DNA from: Bimastos eiseni
Lineage: Eukaryota; Annelida; Clitellata; Crassiclitellata; Lumbricidae
Direction: 5' to 3'
Length of the DNA stretch: 64,000 nucleotides
Assembly (NCBI GenBank): GCA_959347315.1
Contig: OY365819.1
Location: forward strand, 25,759,995-25,823,994
A program made the position numbers and the translations under genes. How positions within the stretch are numbered: the first letter of the stretch is position 1; each line of letters begins with the position of its first letter. This document shows positions 21,079-31,099 of this stretch, piece by piece. The notes under the pieces are model-generated. The model was not told where the DNA came from. It searched no databases and worked only from the letters and a program-made list of their open reading frames with translations.

Positions 21079-22992
21079 AAAGTCAATATGAAGCATATTC
21101 AAGTTGAAATTAGAGCTCATGAAGGTCAAGAACCAATGATAATTAAAGCGTTGTATGACTCAGGTGCAGAAATTCCAGTAATAAATGCAAAGTTACTACA
21201 GGGAATGAAAATTGAAGAAGTAGGACATGTAAATTTACAATGTATGGTGGGCGAACCAATACCTGCTCGTTTAGTGAAAATAGAAGTTAGAGTTGTTGAA
21301 GAGGAAAATGAGGGAAAATATGAAAGAGCGAAAACGATGGAATATTTAACTCCTTACATGAAATTGTTATGTGCGGCAATAGAGAATGTAAGCAGCAGTG
21401 AACAGTTTTTGATACATCCAGAAATTATTGAAGAACTAAGAAATATACCACAGATCAATGTGATGACAAGATCACAGTATTGGAGTAATGAAGGTAGAAA
21501 TGAGGAAGAAGACCAGATAAGGGATGAAAGGAGAAACCAGGGTGAAGACACAGATGATGAAGAATCTGATCATGCAGAAATCGAAATGGGAGAAGGAATA
21601 TTAAGTAATTTGTTTCCAGAGCAAGAAGATGAACACGTAAGGCAAAACCGATATGCTGATATCGAGTTATTTGAAAAGCAACAGAAAGAGGACGAATCTT
21701 TAGGAAGATGGTGGAAATTAGCTGAAGAAAACGAAAAGAATTTATATGTACTCAATGGATTGTTACATCGAAAAGAGAAAATCTTAGGTCATGAGATTGA
21801 ACAACTTGTATTACCTTAGAGTCGAAGATTACAGATTATGAAATTGGCTCACGAATCTGTAATGGGTGGTCATTTAGGAGAGGAAAAAACCAGAGAAAGG
21901 ATCAGATTATCCTTTACATGGCCAAAGATGCGTAGAGAAATAGAAGAGTTTTGCAAATCTTGTGTAAATTGTCAACTGAAAGCAAGGAGTGTGATTATGG
22001 ATAGAGTTCCAATTAGAGCCATTGTTAAAGAAGAGGTGGCATTCCAAAGAATGACAATGGATGTAGTGGGACCAATTGAACCTATGTCAGCGGCAGGACA
22101 TAAATATTGCTTGTGTGTAGTGGATTCATGTACAAGATGGCCAACGGTATTCTTATTAAAGTCGTTAACAGTAAAAGCAGTGTGTGATGCATTGAAGGAC
22201 TTATTTACGAATGTGGGAGTTCCTGCAGTGATGACGAGTGATCAGGGAACTAATTTTACAGCCGAATTGACCAGAGAATATATGAGATCAATGGGGTGTA
22301 CTCCAAGATTCGATACACCAGGACATCCAGAAGCAGCAGGCCTAGTAGAAAGATGGAACCAAACTTTTAAAAAGATGGTTCATGATGTTATTTTGGAAAA
22401 TCCAAAGCAATGGCATAAAATCGTTCCATTTACAGTTTGGGCATTACGAGATGTACCTAATGCAACCACAGGGGTATCTCCTTATATGCTCGTATATGGA
22501 AAAGTTCCGAGAGAACCATTGACGATTTTAAAAGAAGTTTGGACAAAAGAAATTGAGTCACCGCCAAATTTGAAAGTGAAAACAGAAAGATACTTACAGG
22601 AGTTAAAAGAAAATCTCAAAATTGCAATGACATATGCAGAAGAACATACTCGTGAAAAACAATTACAATATACTAATCAATACAATAAAAAGGCAAAAGA
22701 TAAGAAATTTTCAGTAGGAGATAAAGTAATTGTACTTTATCCCACATCTACCAATAAGTTGTTATCAAGATGGCATGGTCCTTGTTCGATAATACAAAAG
22801 AGATCAAAGTATTCTTATTTAGTTGATATGGGAGATGGAAATCGGAAAATAATACATGCAAATAAGATACGAAAGTTTATTGCTAGATCACTGAGTTGTG
22901 GTTTAATTGTGGACGAAGGTCAGGAATTTGGAAAGATTGTGGAGTTATCAACAATTATGGAAAAAACGAAGATGTGGGAATTATTCAATTGA
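21079..22992 (+). pseudogene. Protease and integrase of the Gmr1-like element
   Basis: Same frame as gag. The aspartic protease has LYDSGAEIPVINAKLL (active-site DSGA, about 21154). After a TAG at 21817 the integrase follows: the HHCC zinc-binding N-terminus (AHESVMGGHLGEEKT ... CKSCVNCQ), then the core with MDVVGP, TSDQGTNF and AAGLVERWNQ carrying the D, D and E catalytic residues, then a C-terminal part with SRWHGPCSI. The frame ends at 22990 because an A run at 22961-22966 is one base short of joining it to the reverse transcriptase. The catalytic residues look intact. Confidence 0.9.
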
Positions 22993-24394
22993 AACAGGAT
23001 CAAATATCTCATTTGGATAATTTGCAGAAGACGGAATTACTTGAATTATTAAACCGCTTTGCAGATCGATTTTCAGAGCAACCAGGATTGTGTACGTTGG
23101 TGGAACACGAAATTAATTTGAAACCAGAATTTTGTGTAAAGGAATTTAAGGCGTATCGGATACCTTTTATTTATCGAGAGGAAGTGGATCGACAGATACA
23201 ACAGATGTTACAACATGGAATCATCAAGCATTCGTCTAGTCCCATGGCCAGTCCCTTGGTTGTGGTTAAAAAGAAAGACGGTTCTTTACGATTAGCCTGT
23301 GATTACCGTTATTTGAATGCATGTACTGTTGAATGTAGATATCCAATGCCAAATGTAAAAGATGTACTGAATCGAGTTGGTAAGGCTAAGGTCATTTCAG
23401 TATTAGATTGTCGGAGTGCATACTGGACCTGTCCGGTCAAAACCGAAGATCAGTGGAAGACAGCATTTGTAACTCATAGTGGTTTATATGAATTCACGAG
23501 AGTTCCATTTGGTTTGATTAACTCGGGAAGAACTTTTGTCAAGGCTATAAATTTAGTCTTAAAACCGGTTAATGAATTTACAGAACCATATGTGGATGAC
23601 ATTGCGGTATTGTCAAACGAATCGAAGCATCATTTAAAGCATTTAGAATTAGTGTTGATCGAATTGCGTAAACAAAATGTAACATTGAATTTAAGCAAAT
23701 GTTTATTTGGCAAGCATGAAGTACAATTCATAGGCCATATTGTTGGATCTAGTCATATACGCATGAACCCAGAAAGAATGGAAAGCTTGATTAATATCCC
23801 AATACCAAAATCTAGAAAGCAGGTTAAACAACTGTTAGGTTTTTTTAAAATTTCTATCGTGGATTTATAAAAGACTTTGCTAATATTGCTAAACCGCTGA
23901 CAGATTTGACTAACCAAAGAACAAAAGACCCGATTTCTTGGAACAAGACATTACAGCAAACCTTAGATACGTTGAAGAAGGCTGTAAGAAAGGATGTTAT
24001 GCTATATGTGTTTAAAGTGGGAAGACCATTTTCTTTGTATTGTGACAGTAGCGACTATGCTGTAGGGGCTGTATTAAGTCAAAAGGATGATCAAGAAATA
24101 GAGAGACCCTTCTCATTTATTAGTAAAAAATTGACGGATACGCAGACCAGATGGGCTACAATAGAAAAAGAAGCTTATGCAATAATTTGGTCTTTGGATA
24201 AATTTAAAGAAATTGTACTTGGGTCAAAAATTAATATTTTTACGGATCATAATCCATTGACATATCTTACAGAGACTATGCCAAAGTCAGCGAAGTTAGT
24301 TCGATGGTCTTTAGCACTTCAAATGTTTGATATTGAAATTAAGTACAAAAAAGGGAGTTTGAATATAATAGCAGATTATATGTCAAGAATGTAA
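22967..24394 (+). pseudogene. Reverse transcriptase and RNase H of the Gmr1-like element
   Basis: After the A run the next frame gives EDVGIIQLKQDQISH, then RT motifs SSSPMASPLVVVKKKDGSLR, YPMPNVKDVL, SVLDCRSAYW, FGLINSG and the catalytic YVDD (about 23590). A homopolymer stretch at 23840-23850 shifts the frame, after which FYRGFIKDFANIAKPL continues. RNase H follows with LYCDSSDYAVGAVL, ATIEKEAYAIIW and IFTDHNPLTYL. The frame ends at a TAA at 24392-24394, only 60 bases from the 3' LTR, so no integrase follows. Confidence 0.9.
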
Positions 24395-24454
24395 ATAAGT
24401 ATGATTTTGTCAAATTTTGTTTATGCCAAAATCCAGAAGAAGGTGAAAGATAAA

Positions 24455-24771
24455 TGTCAGCCAATGTTTGTTAATATGTTGATTTAGACACTTGGGGCGC
24501 AAGTGGGTGGTGGTGTTTGGAAGGGCTGCTAGGGGCGAATGAGGTGGCAGACAGAAGGTATTGATAAGACGTTTGATTGCTTGTATTAAGACAGTTGCTG
24601 CTCTGACTTCCGAAGGATACGGACGGTCGTTTTATATTTGAATTTGTGTACAGTAGTTTAGGCACTGTATTTTATGTTGTTAATAAAGAAAATTTAGAAA
24701 ACAAGAAGACGTGTCTCGATCCTTGTAGTTTGGTAAGCTTAACTCAAGAACAAAGAAAGTTGAAGTTTACA
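24455..24771 (+). repeat. 3' LTR
   Basis: 317 bases, near-identical to 18052-18368, TG...CA termini, followed by ATTAT. A weak purine-rich tract (GAAGAAGGTGAAAGATAAA) lies immediately before it as the likely plus-strand primer site. Confidence 0.95.
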
Positions 24772-25005
24772 ATTATTATTATTATTATCATTATTACCGA
24801 AATTTGATACCGCCCTGCTCACAATTTTTTTCCTTAGAAGTGCATACACACGTCTCTACAGCGCAATTGCAGTTGCGCTGCAGAGCAATAGGCGCCAAGG
24901 ACTTGCTCAAGGTCCCTACACAGTGACTGACGCCCAGGACGAGGGTCGAACCCGCTCACCCAGGACACACTGAACGTTACGCTCTAACCAATCGGCCACT
25001 GTGCC
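24772..25005 (-). mobile_element. tRNA-derived SINE
   Basis: Read on the minus strand from 25005, it begins GGCACAGTGGCCGATTGG with an RNA polymerase III A box (TGGCCGATTGG), and has a B box (GGTTCGACCC, about 24946-24955), as in a tRNA. A non-tRNA body follows, containing ACCTTGAGCAAG, and the tail is AAT repeats (24772-24797 plus 17936-18051 beyond the LTR element). Copy A lacks it. ATCTAT near both edges (about 17926 and 25015) is a probable short target duplication. Confidence 0.85.
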
Positions 25006-25087
25006 ATACCGCACATCTATGAATGGGTTATGTATGATATACTAACTGATTTAGCTCTCAATGATCTGTCACATAAGACATAATTAC

Positions 25088-25331
25088 CCAATGTTTGTAG
25101 GAGGGATGGTCTCCATTTGGTCTCCTCTTTTAAACGGAATTGCTTCAGCATAAGGATCTACGTCGTCGTCTGAGTTCACTTCGTCGTCTGAATTCTGGCT
25201 CTCATCCGAATTAGTCACAGACAAATCTAGTCTTTGCTTTTGTAAAATATGTATAAGTTGTTTGCTGTCGCGGGATGTCATCTGTTTCGGTTCAAAGTCT
25301 TGGACTGCGCGCAATTTCATTTTGACTGCGA
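25088..25331 (-). CDS. SH3 domain N-terminal half, exon (copy B)
   Basis: Counterpart of 4218-4551, 244 bases. The acceptor is strong (TCTCTCGTTTTTACAG) and the donor GG|GTAATT. It reads MKLRAVQDFEPKQMTSRD, SDESQNSDDEVNSDDDV, and AIPFKRGDQMETIPPTNI. The two terminal bases join the exon at 17399-17478 to give Gly before DSDAWW. The acidic hexapeptide run is much shorter than in copy A. Confidence 0.6.
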
Positions 25332-25497
25332 CTGTAAAAACGAGAGAAACGTCATGACACGTGTTAAATATATGTCTGACAAGTATGACGTATTCTGATG
25401 TGCGGGAACAAACCCATTAAGGGACACTTCCGAGTTTCATCTAAGATAAATGATTTATGCAATTCATCGTAGTTTTCGATATGTGGAAGATAGCTAC

Positions 25498-25600
25498 CTA
25501 TTACTGATGATGCCCTGATCTGTTTTTTCGACGAGCCATCAGACAGTTCAGTGTCATCAATATGTTTTCTTTTCAGATCTTCTCGACAGGTCTCTCCTTT
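25498..25600 (-). CDS. Putative upstream exon, copy B (acceptor lost)
   Basis: Counterpart of 4717-4818: GETCREDLKRKHIDDTEL, SDGSSKKQIRASSVI, then donor AATAG|GTAGCT. The acceptor AG of copy A reads AA here, and a TGA stands a little upstream in the frame that is open in copy A. Either the exon begins elsewhere or copy B is decaying. Confidence 0.35.
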
Positions 25601-26131
25601 TGCGCACAACAATAGGCAATTGGTGACTCAATATTTTAAACATGTCATGAAGCACGTTGTCCAACAAGTAGGCCTTCCGAAAATGAAGCATGCAATCGTA
25701 AAGTAGGCTTATCACTGGCAATGTTGATGGAACGATGCTGAAGGATTGAAGGACAAAAGACGGTGACACAAAGCCATATTTTAAGTATTATGTGATGTTA
25801 CTATATCGGTGATGCAGGAACGATGAATTTTCATAATCGACATAGTACCAACCTTCAGCTGTTGAAGTCGATTGCGACATTATGACCTCATTCATCTTAA
25901 AAAATACACAGACTATCTATAATACTTTATGGTTATTTGAAAGAGTAAAAATGTCAAAGTTCATCAGTAGGCAAATAGTTCTAAGATTATCGTGAAATGT
26001 AATCACTATCATCTTTCATCCTTCTACATAAAGAGGTAAGATGCAAACGACTTCTCGAAGCAACTAATGTGGACAAGTTCAACGTAGTCTACACATATAA
26101 TTATAGCAGAATAGAAGAGCAGTCCCTTAAG

Positions 26132-26250
26132 CTAGCGACTTCGCTTTCTTAGTCTCGGCATATGAGTCGGGTCGCAAGTCCTTTCCTTCGTCATCTCATC
26201 TTCCAACCTACAGTGTACGGTTGATGTGCTCGAACTCTCGAACCAAATAT
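26132..26250 (-). CDS. Conserved small reading frame, possible exon (copy B)
   Basis: Counterpart of 5342-5460: DIWFESSSTSTVHCRLED, then TKERTCDPTHMPRLRKRSR and a stop. The frame is preserved relative to copy A. Function unknown. Confidence 0.35.
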
Positions 26251-26765
26251 CTGCCCATGTGGGAAACCCCAACCTTTTGATTGACAGTTCATTGCCCTCT
26301 AGAGCATGTAAACCATGCACCGAGCGTCACATTAACTCCAGGGATTAGCACCATGTATGTAAAAGTATGGAAAATATTAAATTAATAATTAATTCAAGTT
26401 AAAAAGATTATGAACATTTCGAAGCGTGTACAATCAGAACCTATTCCCGTACAGTTGCACCACAGATCACATGTTTCATCTATTATAGACCTACGTCATA
26501 TTAGTAAGTTTCAAACTTCTCCTTACTATGCAATAAACGCTTATATCATTTTATAAAATGCAAGTAAAATTAATATTACTGATTCGGTGAATTCTTTTGA
26601 TACAAATCCAGTTGAATAAAATCATTAATCTTCAGTATTTTAAATATGATTATTTTCGTTGTGCTTTCGCTTTGATCAATCGCAGAAATTGCCCGGTTGG
26701 GAACTTTTCTGATCATTGGGATTTCCATGAGCAAGGAAACTTCACTTACAAAGACATAATAATTA

Positions 26766-27400
26766 TTCATATCTTCCAACCGACAGTGCACGGTTGGTGT
26801 GCTCAAACTCTCGACCCAAATAACATTATGTGCCCTAACGATTTTCAACCCTTTTTTGATTGACAGTTTATTGCCCTCTACAGCAAGTCAACGTTGTCAA
26901 TCAAGATATGGTATCGCATAATCTCCTGCGATTATATTATGTATATAATAGAAAATTATGAAATCGGAAATTGTTGAACTAGTTCAGGTCAGAGAGAGAT
27001 TAAAAACATTCCGAAGCATATACAATCAGAACCCACTCCCACCGGTTACACCACAAATTACATATCTGATATCTCACCTATATAATATATTTAGCAAATG
27101 TCAACCTTCTCCTATGCACCGAACCTTTATTTCGCAGTATAAAAATAATGCAAGTGCAATAACTAATTCAGTGAATTATTTTGATACAAATCCAGTTGAA
27201 CCAAATTATCCGTCTTCAGTGTTTAAAATAAAATTATTTTTGTTGTGCTTTCGCTTTGATCAATCGCAGAAATTTTTAAAATCATTGGAATTTTACTGAG
27301 CATGAAAACTTCTATGACAAAAACTTAACGATAATGTTATTTTGTGAGAAAGAATTTTGTCTAGATCCATGTTCATAACTAAATTGTCCTACCATTAACA
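26766..27400. repeat. Internal tandem duplication within copy B
   Basis: Sequence from about 26200 to 26765 is repeated, more diverged, at 26766-27400. It includes the CTTCCAACCGACAGTGCACGG block, the block around TACAATCAGAACC, and the TTGTGCTTTCGCTTTGATCA block. Copy A has only one version (about 5400-5960). Confidence 0.8.
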
Positions 27401-27406
27401 GATACA

Positions 27407-27407
<1 letters not shown>

Positions 27408-27455
<48 letters not shown>
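27408..27455. repeat. (AAT)n microsatellite, 5' side of the RLE LINE
   Basis: About 15 AAT units directly before the LINE. Copy A has a short ACAAATAATAATATCC at the same place (about 6022). Confidence 0.9.
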
Positions 27456-27456
<1 letters not shown>

Positions 27457-30400
27457 AATATACGATTATTAGCGGACATGGTGGGCGGAAAATTTTTAAT
27501 GTCCGACTATTTAGCAAAAATACCGCGTAATCGAGTAATCGTCAGGGTTGGTTTTTAGCATCGTCTAATGGATTAACAACTCGAGACCCGATTGATTATA
27601 TTCACCATATCTTATTCGCCAAGACCACAACACGATTGGTTTGTCAAACTTTCGTTTCAACTTATTTGTAGCCGTGCACTTGAATTGATGGCCGCTTGCC
27701 ATGCTTTAAGGCCAGCGACGTCAACGTTGCCAATGGCAACGATTACTGTTTATATGGCGGCGCATTTGAAAACAAACCGAATTGAAACTCAGATGAGTCA
27801 AAAACCATGTAAGGGCCAGGGGGTTTGCGAGGTGTGTTGGTTGTCCTTCAAAACCCATGCCTCAGATGGCACGATGCACCGGCACGGCCCTCGAACCACC
27901 CCTTGTCCAGGTTCTGACCAGCCACCGGCGGACGGCCCTTTAAAGCATAATACCACAAGACAGTCGTCTTCCACCACTAGCGTGCAGATCCCTTTCTCAC
28001 GGGTTCTGTCAACGGACGTTGGGCAGATCGCTTCTCAGCTCTCACATCCTGCTTCACCCGGTCTTCTCATTAAGAGAGTCCCAAAAGCAGCAAGGCCATC
28101 TTGTGCTGTTCTCCTGGCCGATATAATCCAAGCAATTGTAAGAGAACCAAATTGCGTTGCAAAATGGTTCTATTTGTTGGCCTTCGGTGGAACTGTACTA
28201 GTGAAGCCAAGAAGAGGTGGACGAAAGCACAACATGACCAAGATGATTTTGTCCTGCATTACTGAATGGGGACTGCAGAGGCCAGACCAGTCGACTAACG
28301 ATGAATTGCCATCGACGTCAAGTCGTAGGCTCAAGTCCGCTAAATGCGACCACGCCAGGTATTTAGCCTCAACAGTTGCAAGCAAGCTGGAGGAAGGCAA
28401 TTTCAAAGCAGCCATCCGTCTCATCTGCAGCGAAGATAAGCCGGCGCTGGACACACCGGAAACTCTGGCCGCGCTTAAGAAAAAGCACCCGCCTGCACCC
28501 GTGGACAGAAGAACACCGTGTGATCCAGACAGTTCGGATCGCTTCATCCCGCTTCAAGTTTCTAAAGAAGATGTCGCTAGGGCAATCTCCTCTTTCCCTG
28601 CGGGTTCGGCTGGTGGTCCAGATGGCATAACTCCACAACACTTAAAGGATCTGATAGCCTATGGAGTAGATGACAACATCGTGCAACATCTATCTGACCT
28701 TGTCAATCTGCTCCTAAAGGGAGGTCTATCCGAAGAGGTGAATGAGGTCATCTATGGGGCAAACCTTTTAGCCCTGAGCAAGAAGGACGGAGGCATAAGA
28801 CCGATCGCCGTGGGCTACACATGGCGTCGTCTGGCGGCAAAGTGCGCTAATTCGCATGCGGTAACAAGGCTGTCTCAACTGCTCGCCCCCATTCAGCTTG
28901 GGGTAGGCATTCCAGGAGGCGCTGAGGCAGCTGTCCATGCGACACGTCGTTGGATAACCACAATGCCTGAGGACAGCGTCCTAGTGAAGCTCGACTTCGC
29001 CAATGCCTTTAACACTCTGCGCAGAGATTGTCTTCTAGAGGCAGTTGCTAGAGAGATCCCAGAACTCTACCACTTTGCTCACGCTGCCTATTAAAACCGT
29101 CCACTGTTGCGCTATGGTTCAAACATAATTCGATCCGAAGAAGGAACGCAGCAAGGCGATCCTTTGGGACCTCTGGAATTTTGTCTTGTGCTGCAACCGA
29201 TTCTGATGAAGCTTCGATCGGATCTGCGTATCGGATATCTGGATGACATGACATTGGGAGGTAACAAGGAAACAGTGGCCGACGACGTTAAATTAATCGA
29301 GCAGGAATCAAAGAATCTGGGATTGCTATTGAACCGCAGCAAATGCGAAATCACGTGTCACAACACCCAGATGCCGAACAATGACCCTGCGTTTCAAGAG
29401 TTCACGAGCATAGCCCTCAAGGACATGACCTTGTTGGGTGCACCTCTGATTCCAGGTCCAGCTGTGAACATGGTCGTTAATTCAAAGGCCAATGACCTCG
29501 AGAGGGCAATCGGAAGATTGTCCTTGCTTTATACACATGACGCTCTGGTTCTGCTGAGAAACAGTCTAAGTGTACCGAAGCTCTTGTAGAGTTTGCGCAC
29601 AGCCGTCTGCGCTGATTGCCCGGGCTTGGCTCGGTTTGATCAACTGCTAAGAGAAGGACTGTCAACAATTTTAAATGTGGACCTTGACAATGACCGTTGG
29701 CTCCAGGCTTCTTTGCCGGTGAGAGATGGTGGTCTGGGAGTTCGTTGTGCATCTACGCTGGCACTTTCTGCCTTTCTGGCTTCTGCTGCTAGTACAAGCG
29801 AACTCCAGGCATGCATCCTACCAACAGAGTCTGCTGAGGAACCATATGAAGTTGCAAGTTCAGCACTCAACGCTTGGAAGACCCTGACAGATGCAGAACC
29901 ACCAACAGGATCAGCGAGTCATCGCCAGAAAGAATGGGACCTCCGATTCACAGACAAGGCATGGACAAGTCTGCTGGAGTCCAATAACAATCCATGTGAC
30001 CGTGCTCGCCTGCTGACCTCACGAGCACCTCATTCTGGAGACTGGATGCTAGCGCCCCCTGTGACTGCCCTAGGCCTGCGCCTCTCAAACGAGGATGTAC
30101 GAATGGCAGCCGGGTTGAGGCTAGGAACGACGCTCTGCGAGCCACATTTGTGTCACCAATGTCAAGAGAGCGTCGACGCAAAAGATCTCCATGGACTAAT
30201 TTGTAAAAGAGGCAGCGGAAAACATCAACGACATAGCATGTTGAACGATGTCATCTGGAGAGCTCTTGGCAGAGCGAAGTTTCCAGCGCAAAAGGAACCT
30301 CTCGGCTTGGTAAGAGAAGATGGAAAGCGACCGGACGGCGTCACGCTCATTTCTTGGACACGTGGTCGATGTTTGGCATGGGATGTGACAGTGCCCGACA

Positions 30401-30737
30401 CCTACGCCAAGTCACATCTTGCCGACACATCTATCAGAGCTGGCGAAGCAGCCGAACGCGCAGCTAAGACGAAGAGGGCCAAGTATTCCACCATAACCAA
30501 CACCCACGACTTCGTAGCCCTCTCCTTGGAATCCGGCGGCGCTTGGAGCAGTGAAGGACTGGAGTTCATCTCAGAGTTGGGTAGTCGAACGAGTGCTGCA
30601 ACCCACGATCCAATGGAGACGTCATTTCTGTTCCAACGTATCTCGGTTGTTCTTCAGCGTGGGAACGCCGCCTGCCTCTTTGGGACATTGCCACCACTCA
30701 CTTAGCTCGCCCACATGGGCGATAACAGCATCATATG
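27456..30737 (+). mobile_element. Near full-length RLE-type non-LTR retrotransposon in an AAT repeat
   Basis: A 3.3 kb element between AAT microsatellite tracts (27408-27455 and 30738-30825), absent from copy A. It encodes one protein with an N-terminal zinc-finger-like motif, a reverse transcriptase and a C-terminal restriction-like endonuclease, the layout of the R2/R4/Hero-type LINEs. Some of those, such as Dong, are known to use TAA repeats as targets. Confidence 0.85.
27592..30705 (+). pseudogene. R2/R4/Hero-like reverse transcriptase with restriction-like endonuclease, two nonsense codons
   Basis: A single frame spans the whole region, with only two stops: TAA at 29092-29094 and TAG at 29587-29589. 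The N-terminal part has CEVC ... HRH (about 27826-27885), a C2H2-like DNA-binding finger; the true start is probably a Met downstream of 27592. RT motifs follow: SAGGPDGITPQHLKDL, KKDGGIRPIAVG, VLVKLDFANAFNTLRRD, GTQQGDPLGPLEFCL and the catalytic YLDD (about 29236). The C-terminus has a CX2CX9HX3C knuckle (CHQC ... HGLIC), then KRPDG and WDVTV, the PD-(D/E)XK-like endonuclease core. It is a recently inactivated copy. Confidence 0.88.
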
Positions 30738-30767
30738 ATAATAATAATAATATTATTATTATTAATA

Positions 30768-30798
<31 letters not shown>

Positions 30799-30825
30799 TA
30801 TAATAATAATAATAATAATACAATA
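30738..30825. repeat. (ATA/AAT)n microsatellite, 3' side of the RLE LINE
   Basis: ATA and ATT triplet tracts, including a switch from ATA to ATT and back, following the LINE's 3' end (TCATATG). It probably combines element tail and expanded target. Confidence 0.9.
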
Positions 30826-31099
30826 AAAATGGAGAGATAGAAATAATGTTGGAGGAAAATGTTGGTGGAGCAACTGACAGAAAGGTAACATACAAACGAT
30901 ACTCACGTCTTTCTCGCAAAGTTTGATGCATGTAAAATGTTCGCTCTGCATTTATAGGCCTACAGTTCAGTACTTGAAGTGATGAAGTGATTTCCCAGCT
31001 TATGAGCGGGCGAAAACATTTTAGGAAATTCTTTGTCTCCTGTAGAAAATCGAAGCCTTTCGTTTAGTAGTCCTTCGTTATTCTTAATAGCGAAATAGA

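Larger units (their letters stand above)
18052..24771 (+). mobile_element. Gmr1-like Ty3/gypsy LTR retrotransposon, complete, 6.72 kb
   Basis: Two 317-base LTRs flank a gag-pol region whose pol order is protease, integrase, reverse transcriptase, RNase H. Integrase before reverse transcriptase is the copia-like order known for the Gmr1 group of Ty3/gypsy elements. The LTRs differ at only two positions by my reading, so the insertion is young. A 5-base ATTAT target duplication is present but lies inside an ATT repeat, so it is not independently informative. The coding region has four TAG stops and two frame changes. Confidence 0.92.

Noticed and set aside
18052..24771. Envelope gene or provirus of a retrovirus
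   Set aside because: RNase H ends 60 bases before the 3' LTR, and there is no room for an envelope gene anywhere in the element.
24830..25005. Functional tRNA gene on the minus strand
   Set aside because: A and B boxes are present but I could not fold a full cloverleaf, and the sequence continues into a SINE body and AAT tail.
30551..30951. Ile-rich frames on both strands
   Set aside because: They are translations of the ATA/AAT microsatellite after the RLE LINE.
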